DNA of 64,000 bases from Sordaria brevicollis (Eukaryota > Ascomycota > Sordariomycetes > Sordariales > Sordariaceae). The notes beneath the pieces were generated by a model, which was not told the DNA's origin, made no database searches, and saw nothing but the letters and a program-made list of their open reading frames with translations. Each line of letters begins with the position of its first letter. The stretch's first letter is position 1. Shown piece after piece: positions 22,644 through 33,382 of the stretch. The stretch lies in NCBI GenBank assembly GCA_033439795.1, contig JAUTDP010000001.1, forward strand, positions 5,456,001 through 5,520,000. Direction: 5' to 3'. The position numbers were made by a program, and so were the translations under genes.

Positions 22644-23789
22644 TCGGCAGCATTGAGATTTCCCGGCCGAGACGGGTCAGAAGGTCAACCGACATAGGAC
22701 AGAGGGAAGACGCCATTGAGGTTCGCATGATGATGTCTCATATGGAGGATCTCGAACCTCCTGGCGAGAGCTTTCTTTGTTCCTTGTTCGGGCTTTTCGC
22801 GGCCTTGTTCAGGCTTAACGCAGGAATGGCCAGACTCTTTATACCCTCAGGAGCTCAGCTCTCGAAGACAAAGAGCTTGGTACAAGATGCTGTTATTTCT
22901 TACCCCGCGCTGATCGCTGCTACTGCCGAGTGGCATCCCTTACCAAGTCGCCTTCGCGATGAGTGAGAAGCGGCATCTTCCGTGGGTTTTGACATCTGAT
23001 GATATTGGTTCGGCTTATCTTGGGCATAATTCAACCCGTGCTGTTGCCAACCTATCTCTCGACATAGTTGACGAAGATTTGATCAAATAACACGGGTTGA
23101 GCCTTGGCGGTGTCTATCTTGTTCAGATCAGTAAACACTGCGAAATGCGACCCTATTACAGATCTCTTCAAATACTATTGAAACCAAACAACCCATCTGT
23201 TCAAGATAGTATGATGATTCAAGGCTGTCAAAACTTATGAAACCCAACCAATCGAAAGATTGAAAGCGGACATCGATGTTGTGTTTGAGGAGAGCTGAAA
23301 CAGGCCTCACGCCCTCACGGCAAAAACGATCCGAGTGGACTGCCTGATTGGTGCTGATGCAGGTGAGTCAGGGCAGTAAGCTGGAGGGGCAAGGCAGACA
23401 CATGGCCGAACCAAACCCAACTTCGAAGACGCTTCCATGATCACCATCGTGGCCTTCGACGAGGACCCTGGAATAACCCCTGCCCATCTTGCGTCTTGCA
23501 GCTTCAAATTTTGGAAACACCATCGGATATACACTGTACTCCGTAGAGATCGCTGCACATTGATCCTACCTACTGACACATGGTTGTATACTAAATGCCA
23601 GATTTGGTATGCCATGCGAATGAAGAAGTTGAAGAACGACTTCAGATGATTGAAGAAACAGAGTTTCAAAAGGCGAGATACCCAATATCTTTCAAGCCAT
23701 ACTTCCCCACTATACTGTTTATCGACTCTGGTCCACCTGATCGAAGTTCAAGTCATCGTGCCAAAAGCTCTTTCTCACCTTTCACTAAC

Positions 23790-25191
23790 ATGATGAGGAT
23801 GCCAGGCACACCAAAGATACCCAAAAAGTCACGGAAGAGAAAAGGAGGCAGATTGGGCAATGAGGGGACCACGACCACTCCTTCCTCCGTGGAGGACATT
23901 AGTCTGGAAGAGGCAACTCCTTCGGTCGAGGCCACTCTCCCAGCAAAGTCCGCCATCACAACCGAGAACCCCATCTCAAAGCCAACGGAGGACACTTCCA
24001 AGTCCCAGCCTGTGGAGGTTGTGTGGCCGACCTTTAAGCATCCTTGCCGTGTTCGTTCTGGGACTGTCCCGCTTGAATCGGATCCCATGTTCCGCAGAAC
24101 CCTCGGCGAGAGGATCAAGATCACGGTTGGCAGTGGAAACGGGAGCGGCGGCGGAGGGCACCGACAGCAGCAACATCAGCAAAACTCACCAGAAATCCCA
24201 AGGCCAACAACAAAGGTCTTCTTCCTCCACAAGCGGCTTCTCTGCGAACACTCAGACCACTTCGGCGCCGCCCTCAGCCCACGTAACCGCGATGTCTTCG
24301 TCGAGGCCAACACAGGCCACTTTGTCTTCGACGAGCCAGACGAACTTCACCGCTGGGCCAAGTGGCTCTACGTTTGCAGCGGGTGCAACCTCTATCCTGT
24401 TTTCGAGTTCCAGTACGAGCACCGCTTTCGGCCTTCAAGGCTGGAGTCTGGCTAGCCGTCCTCAAAGGGGTCCTCGTCAGACTCGGATGCAACTGGGGAA
24501 GGAGCCGACGGGCCCTGCGGAACGCCCCAGCCCCCTCCTTGCGTCTCACTCTCAAACCACGTCAGCCTTGACCAACAGGAATGGCGCAGGGTACTTCACG
24601 CCGATGTCGACGAAGGAGAAGGAGAAGGAGACATGATGGACCGTGACGAAGCAAACAATATGGCCATACACCCCTCCTCCTACGGAAATCGGGGAAGTGG
24701 AAACTCGATGGTTATGGATATCGAATCATGTCGAAAGAGTACATGCTATTTGCTCTCGGTCAGCTCATCCAGCACGTCGACCTTCTTCCCAGAATTACAA
24801 GGACGAGCTTAGGAACCTGCTGTGCGAAGTGTTTCCTGTGGGAAGCGAAGCGCACCGGTTACTCACGGCATGGGTTGCCCGGCTTTATTTCAAGAAGCGG
24901 CTGACTTACGAGGGCCTCAAGCCTCACGACGAGAGAGGCGACTTGACCGTCCGCATATACCGACAAACGTCTGCGTACTTGCAGATGTTCAACAGGCTCA
25001 CAAAGAAAATTGGGTGGGTAGACCCACGTCGATACCCGCTGTTACACTGGGAAGAGGATTGCGGCAAGGGAGCGCTGGGCCATGTGGACGACTGCGTCCA
25101 TATACAATCTCTGAAGGGTAGAGAAGACCCTGACTGGTTGGTTGAGGAGATGGAGAGATTTGTTGCGTTCACAACAGCCGGATCTGACTGA
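23790..25191 (+). pseudogene. Broken BTB/POZ-domain protein gene
   Basis: A good frame starts at 23790 (MMRMPGTPKIPKK). It runs through a basic, then Ser/Thr/Glu-rich N-terminus to a BTB-like core: KVFFLHKRLLCEHSDHFGAA at about 24213-24272, then FVEANTGHFVFDEPDELHRW. This matches the fungal BTB pattern hKxLLCxxSxxF...F..aF..f..WLY. The frame stops at TAG 24453. Codons resembling an acidic linker continue in the same frame (to about 24720). The next BTB-like piece (KEYMLFALGQLIQHVDLL, about 24737-24790) is in another frame, and the following piece (YKDELRNLLCEVFPVG to the stop at 25191) in a third. No GT-AG pair I tried joins these. I read it as a decayed gene with one stop and about two frameshifts. 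The alternative is a gene with unusual introns or local sequence errors. Confidence 0.5.
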
Positions 25192-25201
25192 GCCCCCGAG
25201 G

Positions 25202-26382
25202 AAAGAGTACAGGGTGCCGGACGGACGCATAAGTGATGTGTCCACCGAAGAGCAGTTCAAGTTTTTTCTTTTTTTTTCTCTTGCGAAGGCCATCATCAAG
25301 TATTGGGCTTGGTTCCTTTCGGTAAGTTCCTCTTGCTTGTATCTGTCTTGCGGAATGGTATGCTAACAAAAGCACGAATCTGTTTAGCCGTGGGACCGAT
25401 CATCATTCTTTTCTTAGCTTCTTTCGGCTTTGACCAGGATCCGCAAAATTTCTTCTGGGGCTCTATGGCAACATCCTCGGAGTAGTCTTTTCTCTCCTGG
25501 CGCCTTTAACGACGTGGTACAAGTTCGTGGGATGGGAGTGCTTGATGATTTTCACGATGCTGGTTGGGATAGTGAAGTCATGCGGGTCGTTCCTGTGGGC
25601 TGAACAGTGTTTTGCCAATGTCCATTGGAAGGGTGATCTCAGTCCCAGACCATGCCGAGGAGAGATTGCCCTTGGAGTCCCTGAGGTGCAGTACGTTGTG
25701 TCGCTTCTTGTGTTGTTGCTGATCACGAAGCATGATATGCATCCGTGGACAGGGAACCCAAAGGTGGCTAAGCGGGGACGCAGGGCAGCACGCCCGGGAC
25801 GTGAGAGTTTCGTGAGGAGAGGTCTTCAGGCTGTCTGGAAAGCTATCTATGATGAGAAGGATTTGGTCTCGTGGTCGTGTGTGAGTCTTTGGGTAAGTTT
25901 TATCCCCTCCAGCTGCTCATACAGACATAATGAGGACTTGTTATGATTGACTCATCCCAGCAACTGGCCTCCGTCTCACATTGGTGATGGCCGTCCTCAT
26001 CGCGGCTCTGGATCACAACAATCTGGCTGATAGGGGATTGTGGTCGTTCTTCGTCACCATTGGGTGCCTGCTGGGAACATGGTACACGTGGAAGGGATGG
26101 GAGGGGTTTATCTTAATAGCGACGAGGTATGAAACCATCTTCGTGGGATTAGCTATAGCGGGGACTCCTGAGTGTTTCAAAATCGCACATCGGAAGGAAG
26201 TTGAGGTCGGGGTTGGGGTGTGCAAGTTACAGGCCGGAGTCGGCGGCGCTGGGCTGCTTCATTGGGTGTTGTGTTTCTGTATCATGTGCGTTGCTTGGAA
26301 GCACAGTCAACATCCAAGCAGGAGTCTTTTTGGATCACTCAATAGTGCGTGGGTAGGGAGCAGGCAGCTGTTCAAAAGATAG
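25202..26382 (+). pseudogene. Remnant of a multi-pass membrane protein gene
   Basis: Hydrophobic, coding-like segments follow the BTB remnant in different frames: EQFKFFLFFSLAKAIIKYWA (to about 25321), VGPIIILFLASFGF (from 25388), then LLGLYGNILGVVFSLLAPLT continuing to about 25890, and VMAVLIAALDHNN onward from about 25980 to 26382. An excellent intron (donor GTAAGT at 25322, GCTAAC branch, TAG acceptor at 25387) and a second candidate (donor GTAAGT near 25893, CAG acceptor near 25962) are present, but each natural join shifts the frame. I do not recognise the family. Either a decayed gene or one whose exon structure I cannot resolve by hand. It is not clear whether it was ever part of the BTB gene. 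Confidence 0.38.
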
Positions 26383-26680
26383 GTAGATGATGAGGTGAAA
26401 TTAAAGAAAGTTGGCCCATGGGATGATCGAGAGACGTTGACGTTGAGAGTGGGTATAGTCTCACCTCGGTGAGCACGGTGAGGGATACCCCAAGCTGGAG
26501 AAGGTGGGGCTCCTCCGCACTTTCTCTCCAAATGTTTCCCACTTTCTCCCCACCACGGATTCCACTGAACCCGCAATTGAACACATCACGGACTGGGATC
26601 GTGTAGGAACACTGACTCAGTCACCGGCAGGTACGTACCTATTATATCATATCGACGGCGACGACATCAACAATACCATC

Positions 26681-27712
26681 ATGTCCAAAGCGTTCCTGTC
26701 TCCAGTCGGCCCAGCAAAACTCCGAACTCTATACATCCGCGTCAAGCCAGCACCAAGCACTCTGTCGGAGCGACGCGCTGTGCTCGGCGCCTTGAGCCAG
26801 CATGGCAAGATCGAGATGTTCAAGCAGCTCTACGATGCCTCCTCCTTCATCTCCATAGCATCAACTCAGACCATAGCCGCCAGCATCGTCCGCAGAAGTC
26901 CTCTCCAGTTCGACGTCCTCGCGAAAAACTCCTTCGACCCGCGCGTCCCAGACTCCATCCGACCGCCAACCCCCGCCGAAAAAACACAAACCTTCTCGTT
27001 ACCCAGTCTCAGTGGCATTTTGCCGGGGACGGGGATAAATTCATTAGGAGGACCTAAGAAAACGAAAGGAAGCAAAAAGTCAAAGAAACAAAAGAAGACC
27101 GCAGCAGCAGCCGCAGCAGCAGCAGAAGCAACATCTCCTGATAATAAGAGTTCACAACCACAACCACAACCACAACTACAGGGACAGCTACCCCTCCCCC
27201 TAGCCCCCTCCGCATCCAAACTCCCCACCCCAGCCGAGCGCGACCCGACCTCCCTCGTAACCAAAACCTTCACCGTTGAAGCCTTCAGCGAAACCGAGTA
27301 CCCACACAAAGACCACATTCGCATGTCCCCGCTCTACGGCCCCTGGCCACTCGAACACGATCTCGACCTCGATCGATCATCCCCATCCAAACAAAACATG
27401 ACCCTCACGCGGGCCGCCCTGCGCGCCTCGGTGCCCAAGGATATGGCCTACGACGGGTTACACGATTGGGAGTCGGCGGGGCAGGACGCGATGGATCTTG
27501 CCGAGGCGGCGGCGGCCGAGGAGGCGCTTGCGAAGGACTCGGAGACGTTGGCCAGGACGTGGAGAGCGTTTTGGAGGGGGAGGACGGATAGGGGTGAGAA
27601 GTTGCAGTATGATCTTGGCACGGAGGGTGATCTGAGTGAGAAGTATGCGCATATTATGAGGAGGAGGATGAGGCAGGAGAATAAGAAGAGGGTTTTGGGG
27701 ATGCTTTCTTGA
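26681..27712 (+). CDS. Uncharacterised fungal protein, Lys- and Ala-rich middle
   Basis: Single exon; the start MSKAFLSPVGPAKLRTLYIR at 26681 is chosen over an in-frame upstream Met (26504) because the sequence before it is not protein-like, giving about 343 residues. The N-terminal ~85 residues (LRTLYIRVKPAPSTLSERRA, then ALSQHGKIEMFKQLYD) alternate in a way that recalls a degenerate RRM-like alpha/beta fold. A basic linker rich in Lys (KKTKGSKKSKKQKK) and an eight-Ala run follow, then Gln-Pro repeats. The C-terminal end (TWRAFWRGRTDRGEK, then EKYAHIMRRRMRQENKKRV) looks conserved and helical. I do not recognise the family; organelle or ribosome-related RNA binding is only a guess. It is convergent with the surface protein downstream. 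Confidence 0.8.
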   Translation: MSKAFLSPVGPAKLRTLYIRVKPAPSTLSERRAVLGALSQHGKIEMFKQLYDASSFISIASTQTIAASIVRRSPLQFDVLAKNSFDPRVPDSIRPPTPAEKTQTFSLPSLSGILPGTGINSLGGPKKTKGSKKSKKQKKTAAAAAAAAEATSPDNKSSQPQPQPQLQGQLPLPLAPSASKLPTPAERDPTSLVTKTFTVEAFSETEYPHKDHIRMSPLYGPWPLEHDLDLDRSSPSKQNMTLTRAALRASVPKDMAYDGLHDWESAGQDAMDLAEAAAAEEALAKDSETLARTWRAFWRGRTDRGEKLQYDLGTEGDLSEKYAHIMRRRMRQENKKRVLGMLS

Positions 27713-28039
27713 GGGGGGGGTGCCAATCAAAACCACTTGAGCGAGCAGAGGATGGAAGATAAGAGATGGGATGGAGAGCGGAATAAGCCGGCCCACGGTT
27801 TGGGCCAAGGAGAAACATCGTATGAACAGGACGATGCTGCTGTAGTGACCTTCTGTCGGCGCTGGGAACATGGCCAAACGGATTTGAGAATTGGTTGAGG
27901 ATGGCATTTCGACCATCAGTTTCACGGTATGTTTGACCAAGTCTTGGTTTTAATTCCAACTTTGCGCATACTGACACAGTCGCAAATCTAGAAGCAACGC
28001 TATAATGATAATGAACTTAATCTTGAATTTGTCTTGTGA
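27713..28039. other. Short convergent intergenic region
   Basis: 327 bases between two convergent stops, presumably holding both 3' UTRs. Nothing else seen. Confidence 0.5.
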
Positions 28040-28861
28040 TCAGTCAATGACAAAGTCCCGCCTCCTCGCCCTCCTCTCCTCCTCGCTCTTCTCGTCCAGC
28101 ACCCTCCTCCGTCGCTTCCACAAACACCAGCTCACCAGCGACAACCCCACGACCGACGGAATACCAACCGCAAAGCCGACGCCATAGGCAAGCCTCTTGT
28201 TAGCCCCTGAGCCACCTTCATCACCTGAATCATCATCAGAGGGCGTTGGCTGCTCCGCGGAATCCTTCTCGGTCAGCACTATCCCCTCTTCGAAATGTGC
28301 CATGACGCTAGTCAAAGCAAAAAGAAACGAAACGAAACTCACCTCATCACCCGAAGAAGAAGTTGAAGGTTCTTCCTCGGTCCCACTAGCGTACGGTGGC
28401 TGAGCCACAGCAAAGAACGGGGATTTCGCCAGGAGCGCCGTCCCTGCCCCATCATCGGACGGCCCAGACCGGTGGAGTTCAACCTGGTAAAGCCCCTCGC
28501 CCTCGGGTACCCAGCGAAGAGGGGATGGGATTCCAGTCCATTCGAATGTGTTTGTGCTCGAGGAGGAAGAAGAGGAGCCGATGGACGTCGTGATGTTCAT
28601 TTTGTATGCCGTCACTGCTCCTCCACCTCCACCGTTCCCATTGCCATTGCCATTGTCATTTTGGTCGCCTTTGTCGATGAGCTGTGCGGTAATGAACAGT
28701 GGGTATGCCTCGGGCGGTATGGAAGAGGCGTCCCATGTTAGTTGGATGGTTGAGCCGTAGCTAAGGTTTGCAAAGGAGTTGGTGAATTCGGTTGCTGCGA
28801 TGATGGTGAAGAGGAGGGAGGTCAGGAGGATCAGGCCACGGAGCTGACATGCGGGTGTCAT
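28040..28861 (-). CDS. Cell-surface protein with signal peptide and C-terminal TM segment
   Basis: Read straight through it is 273 residues. Residues 1-23 form a signal peptide (LILLTSLLFTIIAA). Next comes an extracellular domain (SYGSTIQLTWDASSIPPEAY and later FEWTGIPSPLRWVPEGEGLY) that recalls the Kre9/Knh1-like 'Ser-Thr-rich cell-wall' fold of fungi. A Ser/Asp/Glu-rich stalk is followed by a single membrane helix (about YGVGFAVGIPSVVGLSLVSW) and a basic cytosolic tail (KRRRRVLDEK). Positions 28250-28342 look like a 93-nt intron (GTGAGT donor, GCTGAC branch, CAG acceptor) with no stop and no frame change; removal deletes an odd hydrophobic insert (FVSFLFALTS) from the stalk, leaving 242 residues. 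The spliced form is more likely. A wall-sensor or wall-assembly role is an inference. Confidence 0.78.
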   Translation of the reverse strand: MTPACQLRGLILLTSLLFTIIAATEFTNSFANLSYGSTIQLTWDASSIPPEAYPLFITAQLIDKGDQNDNGNGNGNGGGGGAVTAYKMNITTSIGSSSSSSSTNTFEWTGIPSPLRWVPEGEGLYQVELHRSGPSDDGAGTALLAKSPFFAVAQPPYASGTEEEPSTSSSGDEVSFVSFLFALTSVMAHFEEGIVLTEKDSAEQPTPSDDDSGDEGGSGANKRLAYGVGFAVGIPSVVGLSLVSWCLWKRRRRVLDEKSEEERRARRRDFVID

Positions 28862-30322
28862 CTTGATCGAAAGAGCCGGCGCCGTGCCGCCTGTACGACG
28901 TGTTCTCGTAACCGAACTTCCAACCTGATCCAGGTTCTCGGGACAGAAACGGAAACGAAGGGCCGGGAGGAGTTCTTATTCATACAGCGATGGGTCAGGG
29001 GAGTTTGGGGCTCCTGACTAATTCGTCACAGTACAGTGCTGGATATGAATTCCTGAGGACGCTAGTACGAGATCCGAGCTGTGATCGCGAACATCCGGTG
29101 GCTGGATTGTGAATCAATTCAACAACCAGCTAGGCTAGGCTCGTTCGAACCATGGCGAGGAAGGGTGCGAGGTGTGTGTGACGGTGAGCCCGCGATGAGG
29201 TCTCGGGTCTTTTGTGGGCAGCGTATTGGGAGCCACAGTACCATATAAACACGAACAGCAGAATCCTCTTCATCAGTTAATATATTCGAGGATAACAGTA
29301 CCAATTTTCTATGAAGCCAATTTGTCGACATGGTCTTACTTTTTTCTGAAAACCGAACTTTGCAACCGATAAGAACGCGGCTGGGTTAATAAGGATAAAT
29401 GAGCCACTCAATTAACTACCGGACCACCAGGTTGGATCTTACTTGTCGGTTGGTATGCAAGGTTTATAGGGGTAATATAAGTTCATTTGACTTGCGCCGC
29501 TACCTGCGTTTCTCTTTCGTGGTTCTTGTGGTGTTTGGTTTGACCTGGACTTTGTGTTCGGCTTTGGGGTCTGCAATACTCAGCTATTTCGTCCTTCGTT
29601 GAGTAGGACTTATAGAATGGTCAAATTCACGCAAGTGAATAAGTCAATGATTTTCGATGACTGAAAAAGTGAGTAGCAGTAATTGACTTACGTGTACTCG
29701 CTTTTTATTCTTTTGCTGCTTAAAGTCAACAGCTGCACCTCTCTTACTCAATCTCTCTATGACATACTCATTCTACACCTAGCTAATTGTCACCTGTTAA
29801 TACTTCTCTACTGAGCCATGGTATGTTCCGTCTTCAATCTGTTACCGGTCAATATCTAGCCCGTCTTTTGTAGTTCGTCTCTAGTGTCACACTCCTTTCA
29901 AGTCGACTCTGTAAACTAACAGGAATCAACAGTGATTCTCATGACTGCGTGTCCCAGTGTCTTCAATGTGCCTGTAACATTTGGTGCCGACTTAAGTTAA
30001 CGAGTTGGTGCGATGAAATGTTGTAGAAATTGGACAGCACTATGATTGGGGATGATGTCAATTCTAGAAAGTTTGGGACTTTGAGGTGTTTGGAAAAGTC
30101 GACCTTGTCTTAGAAGAAACAGTATTCCCACCCCCAAGTTCCTGAGACATTTCACAGCTCAGAGAACAGAAGTACCTTTCGAACCACACGATAGGTCGCC
30201 GAGTCAGTAGTGCTGATGATAACAATTCTCTCGGCGTCGTTCTTCATAACCCATCCGTAACTGCTTGCCTCTTTTGTCTATGCACGAATCTTCCAACATC
30301 ATCTTCCAAGACCCAACCCCCC
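28862..30322. other. 1.5-kb intergenic region
   Basis: Holds the promoter of the surface-protein gene and the 3' end of mic12. AT-richer than flanking genes. A weak inverted repeat (TAAGTCAAT at about 29640 with ATTGACTTA at about 29683) is visible. No coding gene seen. Confidence 0.45.
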
Positions 30323-31316
30323 TTAAATAAGACTGCGTAACCGGGTATTGTCCCTCTTGTCCATAGGAATATATCTCTCCGCCAGTACCTCTTGCACGCT
30401 CTTCTTCATGACATCCTCCCTCTTGATATACCTCTCCTGCAACGCCTTGTCAATCTCCGACACGTGCATCAGTTTCCTGTCCGCAGCAGCCTCGAGCTTG
30501 TCCTCCGCGAGACGAACCGCGGCCTTACCCATACCCACCGCCTCCTCCACCTTCTCGATGGCATGGTGGCCCTTCTCCACAGCCTTGTCGACCGCGCTGT
30601 TGACCACGCCCCTGACGACCTTGGCATCATGCTTTATCTCCTCCGCGACCCTGTGTCCCACGCCCTGAACGACCTTCATCTCCTCCTTCGCTTCCTGGCT
30701 CCACAACCTCGCCGTCTCGGCCGCCCGCCTCCTCATCTCTTCCGACCTGACATGCGCCTCCCTCGCCATGATCTTGCCTGTCTCCTTACCCTCTTCCGCA
30801 GCATACCTCATCCGCTCCGCCGCGATCCTCGCCGCCTCCTTGGCCTTCTCAGCAGCAAACTCGCTGCGATCAATCGTGAACCCGAACAACCCGGCCACGG
30901 CGTCCTCGGCGCTCTCGCGCACAACAGACCAGTCCGTCGTCTGCGCCCACCGCACCGCGTTCTCGATCTCGCTGTTCCACTTGTCCTTGGCGGACTCGAC
31001 GAACCGGTGGCGCTCGCGCTCGACCAGCTCCGAGCGGGGAGGCGGGAAGTAGGCTAGGTCTTCATCGTTGACGGGGTAGCGCGTGCGCAGGTTGGTGGGC
31101 AGGGTGTCGCGGGCGAGGGTGTTGACGAAGCGGGTTTGCGCGCGCAGGAGGTCGGATTGGTGCGTGCGGTTGCGCTCGTGGGCGGCGATGGCGAGGTAGG
31201 TGAGGCCCAGGGTGAGGGTTGCGCCGCCGGTCTGAAGGGGAATTGTTAGTTAGCCATTAATTGTGACTGTTGGTTGGGATGGGGGCAGGACATACGAAGC
31301 CGGCTACGAAACCCAT
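30323..31316 (-). CDS. mic12: MICOS complex subunit Mic12
   Basis: Two exons: 31296-31316 (MGFVAGF) and 30323-31231, separated by a 64-nt intron (GTATGT donor, CTAAC branch, CAG acceptor). The join gives MGFVAGF-TGGATLTLGLTYLAIAAHERNR, the typical N-terminal membrane segment of the fungal Mic12/Aim5 family, and about 309 residues in total. After it comes a conserved LRTRYPVNDEDLAYFPPPR-type stretch, a WAQTTDW motif (near residue 103), and a long Ala/Glu/Lys/Arg amphipathic helical region (about 115-280). Mic12 is an inner-membrane subunit of the mitochondrial cristae-junction (MICOS) complex; it links subcomplexes and has one membrane helix facing the intermembrane space. It is head-to-head with mitoribosomal bL17m. 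The tiny 7-codon first exon is easily missed. Confidence 0.83.
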
Positions 31317-32142
31317 TGTTGTGATTGGCGTGGGGTGGTTGTGAATTGGGCTATTATAGGGACTCTAGAGTCTAGGTAGTGTCGCAATAGAGACAGAGGC
31401 AGACCCAAGGGTCTCGACTCGACCGAAAGAAGGGGTGGTTGTTGAGAATTGAAAAAGAACGTGAGAGATAAGAAGCAATTGGGATGGAAGAGAAAGGGTG
31501 ACGTAGTTGGGAATTGGGACGAAATAATGGCGTTAACAATAAACGGGCCTGGCCTGTTAGCGAATCCCGCCGCGGGAACGTGGTGCCACTGTCCGGTTGC
31601 GGGATCCGGAGGTCCAGGGGCTGTGGACCTTCCTTGGCGCTTGCTGATCCAGCACTTTTAGGCGGGTCACTAGCGGACCTTACGGCGGTAGAGCTCACGG
31701 TAGCGGGCGGGACAAGGACCCCAAAAGCACAGGCCTAGGGCCGAGAAAATTTCGGGCCCGCACCGCAAAAGGTCCGCAAGTCGTCGACTTTGGGGTGTCC
31801 GGCATCCGCGCTACAGCGACTCCAGTCCACTGTCAGGAACCCTGTTCGTAGTACCGAGTGGGTGTTGCCCGTCCCGCGCCGAGCCCGAATCTTGAACTTT
31901 TTGGAACATTTCAAGATCCTCTTTCCTCCGTCTTCCGGCTGCCGCACCGCCCGACCGATAGCTCGACGACTCCGATCCGTCCGCCCACCAGGACCTCCAC
32001 TCCACTGAACGACGCCTCTCTACGGCCTTTGCGACAGCGCTTTCCCCGGACTCGACGAGGGCCAACCCGCCGGGACTTATACACACCCACGAGGTCATAA
32101 CCAAGGACTTAGCTCCTCCTCAACCAAAACACCACAGACACA
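31317..32142. promoter_or_regulatory. Shared divergent promoter, mic12 / bL17m
   Basis: 826 bases between two divergent genes that both encode mitochondrial proteins. A palindromic GACTCTAGAGTC lies at 31361-31372, with the TAGACTCTA motif (complement strand) at 31366-31374, about 50 bases upstream of the mic12 ATG. The rest is GC-rich with no coding gene. Confidence 0.5.
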
Positions 32143-32795
32143 ATGGCCGGCGCCCATGTCAAGTACAGGCACTTGAGCCGTAGCTCGGCGCATCGTCAGG
32201 CCCTGTTGCGCAACTTGGTCACCTCCCTCATCAAGAACGAGACCATCCACACCACCTATCCCAAGGCCAAGGAGGCCCAGCGTCTGGCCGAGAAGCTCAT
32301 CACCCTCTCCAAGCGCGACACCGAGACAGCCAGGCGTAGTGCCCAGGGTATCCTCTACGTATGTTTTACCCAGAACCTCTCTTGATATCTCCAACCGAGA
32401 CGCTAACCTATGTTCTCTTTGTGGTGAAGACCCCCGACAAGCTCCTCCCCAAACTCTTCGGCGAAATCCGCGAGCGCTACGCCAACCGGCCAGGCGGCTA
32501 CACCCGCGTCCTGCGCACCGAGCCCAAGGACACCTACTCGCAGGCCCCCTCCGCCATCCTCGAACTTGTCGATGGCCCCAAGGACATGCGCTTCGCCATG
32601 ACGGCGGCGACGGTGGCGCGCGACCGCGAACAAAAGACGGAGCACACGGATCTGACCCGCAAGAACATGGAGAAGGTCACGCGCTTCCGCAAGGACGGCA
32701 TGCGCGCGTTCGAGGACATGGTAGCCAAGCTCAGGGATATGCGGTTCACTGCCGGCGCGATAAATCCCAAGGAGTGGAAGGATCTTGATCGTTAA
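32143..32795 (+). CDS. mrpl8: Mitochondrial large-subunit ribosomal protein bL17m
   Basis: Two exons: 32143-32358 and 32430-32795, with a 71-nt intron (GTATGT donor, GCTAAC branch, AAG acceptor); phase 0, giving 193 residues. The N-terminal part [20 protein letters not shown] is the L17 signature (bacterial L17: xxxLgR...HR.all.nL...L), followed by [20 protein letters not shown], then [19 protein letters not shown], all standard L17 blocks. The C-terminal ~70 residues (helical, Lys/Arg/Glu-rich, ending [11 protein letters not shown]) are a mitochondrial extension absent from bacterial L17 (about 120 residues). The protein sits near the polypeptide exit tunnel of the mitoribosome. The 3' acceptor AAG is weaker than CAG but the frame and the family alignment support it. 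Confidence 0.93.
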
Positions 32796-33382
32796 GCGGT
32801 TGGGCTGCATGGTAGAAGTTGGTAGGGGAAAAGGGAGGATGGGGGATGGAGGACTTGGTTTCCCCTCACGAGATAGAGGGGGAGAGGCAGGTGGGCGTGA
32901 ATAGCTGGAAGAGGCTTCACCACCTGCCACCCTTCAACGTCCTTGGGAAGAGAGAGGAAAGGGATTTCTTGCTCTTTTTGGTCCGCACAGATCTTACATG
33001 TGTGGAAGGACTCTTGCCGGGTAGCCTCTACACTGTCTGGACCACTCTCTCTGTTGGCTCAGCGAGAAAAAGGGAAACCAAAGTGTACAAATATCACGAG
33101 ACAAGAAGCAAAGAAGTGTAAAATTACAAGGTTTGGGATACACTTTGGCTTATACACAAAATGGGATTTGAACAAAACGAGCATATCATGCAATTTTGGA
33201 TTATGAGTATGTCACTTACGAAATGTGGCTTCTCGTTGTTCCCTATATACAGTAGTAGCTATTCTATCTCGACTTCTCAGACAATGCAGCAAAACTTTTC
33301 AACAACCTATGCAAACCCAGTACCTTGACATTTTATTATCCGACGCCTTGTCTGTACCTTTCCTACATTTCAACAGTGACTT
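32796..33382. other. Convergent intergenic region, bL17m / utp25
   Basis: 587 bases holding the 3' UTRs of two convergent genes. No gene seen. Confidence 0.5.

Larger units (their letters stand above)
16659..23789. other. 7.1-kb gene desert
   Basis: No convincing gene on either strand; the longest frames (for example 17915-18550 +) have erratic composition and no family feature. It holds simple repeats (see separate entries), a TAGACTCTA motif at 17183-17191, and TAGGTAGG-type motifs at 19558-19578 and 21841-21852. The part next to 16658 is the promoter of the Gln-rich protein gene. Untranslated transcripts or distal control sites are possible. Confidence 0.45.

Noticed and set aside
29630..29700. 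Weak inverted repeat around TAAGTCAAT/ATTGACTTA
   Set aside because: Only about 9 perfect base pairs with poor extension; could be chance in AT-rich DNA.
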